From JAEUKQ01 sp964414755 (lineage in GTDB: Bacteria; Pseudomonadota; Alphaproteobacteria; JAEUKQ01): a DNA stretch of 64,000 bases. A program made the position numbers and the translations under genes. The notes under the pieces are model-generated. The model worked only from the letters and a program-made list of their open reading frames with translations, was not told the DNA's origin and did no database searches. The stretch lies in the NCBI GenBank assembly GCA_964414755.1, contig CAYPXH010000001.1, forward strand, positions 45,501 to 109,500, in the 5' to 3' direction. Positions 62,288 through 64,000 of the stretch are shown here, piece by piece. Position 1 is the stretch's first letter, and each line of letters starts with the position of its first letter.

Positions 62288-63976
62288 ATGTCAAATAATC
62301 CCGACTTATTTAGCCCATCACCAGTGATTCAGGAATATACGGTTAGTGAAATAAGCACACTGGTAAGGAACCGTCTTGAACAGGGTTTGGAACGTGTACG
62401 CGTGCGTGGTGAAATCAGTAATCTTAGTAAGCAATCCTCGGGTCATCTTTACTTTGACCTTAAAGATAGTGTGGCAGTATTAAATGTGGCATGTTGGCGA
62501 CCCGTTGCCGCACGAATAACCTTTTCGGTAACTGATGGCATACAGGTGGTTGTCACTGGGCGTATGACAACCTATCCTGGGCGTTCTAGGTATCAACTAA
62601 TTGTTGATAATATGGATTTAGCTGGCCAGGGTGCCTTATTGTTAGAATTACTTGAACGTAAAAAGAAGTTAGAGGTTGAAGGGTTATTTTCTCAAGAGCG
62701 AAAAAAGAAATTACCTTTTTTGCCACGAACGGTCGGTTTAATAACATCTCCAACCGGCGCAGTTATCCAGGACATCGTGCATCGCTTACAAGAACGTTTT
62801 CCTGTTCGGTTATTATTATGGCCTGTTGCAGTCCAAGGAAACATGGCTGCAGACCAAGTTATAAAAGCTATTGAAGGGTTTAACAATTTGCCTCTATCAC
62901 TTGGGTATAGACCTGATGTTTTAGTTATTGCACGCGGGGGCGGTAGTTTTGAAGACCTATGGCCATTTAATGATGAAAGGCTTGTTCGTTCTGTTGCAGC
63001 AAGTTCCATACCAATTATTTCAGCAATTGGCCATGAAACTGATACCACGCTCATTGACCTAGCCGCAGACTACCGAGCACCAACACCTACAGCAGCGGCA
63101 GAAATTATTGTGCCAGCACGTCAGGACTTATTAAGGCAGTTGCAAGAAATATATGTGCGGTTAAATTTGTTATTCCAGCAAAACTGTGATAAGGGGCATA
63201 TTCTACTGACAGGTTTGGGGCGTGTTTTTGAGCGTCCCGAGAATCTATATGAAACCCAGTTACAGCAATTGGATGAAATTGATGAAAGGCTGAATCGTGC
63301 TATCAAGCGATTTTGTTCTGATAAAAAGCAATATTTTTTTGCAGTGGCGGATAAATTGAATTATGGTGCCAGTCAAATCAGGTTTGTTGACCAGCATTAC
63401 CAACAAATAGGTCAACGTCTTCAGTCATCCATCGGAACATTCTATCACCATCGCCAACAACAAGCCAGTGGAATAAGCATTTCACAGGCAGCAGTGTGGC
63501 GCTTTTATCAGGCACGCGACACCCTTGTACTAGCCGAGCAGCAATTAAAATCAAATTGGAATGGTAGGCAAAACGATAGTCGGGTGCGTTTAGCAACTTA
63601 TGCTTATCAACTAGTTAGCCCATTATATTTAGTTAATTCACTATTTAATAATTTGAAGGCACAGATTCGTTTTAAAAACTATTTGTATCGGCAGGTTTTG
63701 CAAAAAAAGAATCAGGAATTTTACATTACACAAGAATACGTAAGTGTCGGACAATTACAGCGCATATGGGAAGAACTTGATCAAAGAATTGATAACCTTT
63801 CATCCACGCTTGATGGGTTATCAGTTAGCAGACTGTTAAAACGCGGCTTCCTACTGGCGTATGACCAGGCAGGAGGATTATTAGATGATATCACCAAAAT
63901 GTTGGTTGGCGAAACTGTTCAGCTGCGATTCTGGAACGGTACAGTTGAAGCCATAATCAAGGGAAAACAGCCTTGA
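62288..63976 (+). CDS. xseA: Exodeoxyribonuclease VII large subunit
   Basis: XseA with XseB degrades single-stranded DNA. The 562-residue protein has an N-terminal OB-fold (about residues 15-115), the catalytic region with Gly-Leu-Ile-Thr-Ser-Pro-Thr-Gly-Ala, Ala-Arg-Gly-Gly-Gly-Ser-Phe-Glu-Asp-Leu-Trp and Gly-His-Glu-Thr-Asp-Thr-Thr-Leu, then a long coiled coil. It is longer than the usual 400-500 residues, the extra length being in the coiled-coil region and tail. The small subunit xseB is not in the window. The gene ends 24 bases before the window edge. Confidence 0.95.
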   Translation: MSNNPDLFSPSPVIQEYTVSEISTLVRNRLEQGLERVRVRGEISNLSKQSSGHLYFDLKDSVAVLNVACWRPVAARITFSVTDGIQVVVTGRMTTYPGRSRYQLIVDNMDLAGQGALLLELLERKKKLEVEGLFSQERKKKLPFLPRTVGLITSPTGAVIQDIVHRLQERFPVRLLLWPVAVQGNMAADQVIKAIEGFNNLPLSLGYRPDVLVIARGGGSFEDLWPFNDERLVRSVAASSIPIISAIGHETDTTLIDLAADYRAPTPTAAAEIIVPARQDLLRQLQEIYVRLNLLFQQNCDKGHILLTGLGRVFERPENLYETQLQQLDEIDERLNRAIKRFCSDKKQYFFAVADKLNYGASQIRFVDQHYQQIGQRLQSSIGTFYHHRQQQASGISISQAAVWRFYQARDTLVLAEQQLKSNWNGRQNDSRVRLATYAYQLVSPLYLVNSLFNNLKAQIRFKNYLYRQVLQKKNQEFYITQEYVSVGQLQRIWEELDQRIDNLSSTLDGLSVSRLLKRGFLLAYDQAGGLLDDITKMLVGETVQLRFWNGTVEAIIKGKQP

Positions 63977-64000
63977 ATAAAGCTTGTTTTTTGACTATTC

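Noticed and set aside
1..64000. tRNA, rRNA, CRISPR arrays and insertion sequences
   Set aside because: I looked for TTC-arm patterns, regularly spaced repeats and transposase motifs by eye and found none. A dedicated search could still reveal a missed RNA gene.

Overview
The window is a chromosomal segment of an AT-rich (roughly 40% GC by eye) alphaproteobacterium. Four features support that class. The F0 ATP synthase operon is separate (atpI-atpB-atpE-atpF'-atpF) with two different b-type subunits. The order prfB, mrcA and amiC divergent from rne, and the order lgt-midA-pgeF, are familiar alphaproteobacterial neighbourhoods. Ribosomal protein L36 is the 41-residue form without zinc cysteines. 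An IalB-family protein, ETF-ubiquinone oxidoreductase and a PA0069-type radical SAM protein are also present. The base composition and the lone secretion-type coupling ATPase would fit a host-associated lineage, but genus or order cannot be fixed from this sequence.

Layout. Bases 1-69 are the tail of an upstream gene. Bases 160-3682 (minus) hold a small membrane protein and a cytochrome bd oxidase operon: a CydP-like protein, cydA, cydB, and a 46-residue CydX. Bases 4021-10006 are the most unusual part. A small lipoprotein gene diverges from a tightly overlapping four-gene operon: a 155-residue protein made of two similar halves; a protein with a compact N-terminal domain and a long Q/K/E-rich repeat tail, interrupted by a 100-N assembly gap; a VirD4/TraD-like coupling ATPase with an unusually large membrane region; and a membrane-anchored coiled-coil protein. 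No other type IV secretion gene lies in the window.

Bases 10156-17704 hold a cold-shock protein, the tyrosine-catabolic pair (fumarylacetoacetase-like protein and homogentisate dioxygenase), a VOC protein, rlmN, an IalB-like protein, an SxxK asparaginase, an unknown gene and a phospholipid methyltransferase-like gene. Bases 17730-25210 hold pmbA, a HAD phosphatase, an unknown membrane protein, pgk, a short-chain dehydrogenase and the F0 operon with a good promoter. Bases 25282-33298 hold DsbA-like, DciA, MutY, RNase HII, radical SAM, an APH-like kinase, a soluble lytic transglycosylase and a family-4 uracil-DNA glycosylase.

Bases 33455-48566 hold ETF-QO, rpmJ, a TPR protein, a variant M19 peptidase, prfB with its programmed +1 frameshift, PBP1a, AmiC, RNase E, AMP nucleosidase, an MFS transporter and a HIT protein. 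Bases 48681-63976 hold an ALDH7-type dehydrogenase, a small membrane protein, an ABC exporter, lgt-midA-pgeF, bcp, a YhdP/AsmA-like protein, tyrS and the anmK-comF-xseA run.

Most of the window is housekeeping. The 4.5-10 kb operon is the best candidate for an undescribed system, possibly membrane-bound export of a repeat-tailed protein. I saw no tRNA or rRNA gene, no CRISPR array and no insertion sequence.
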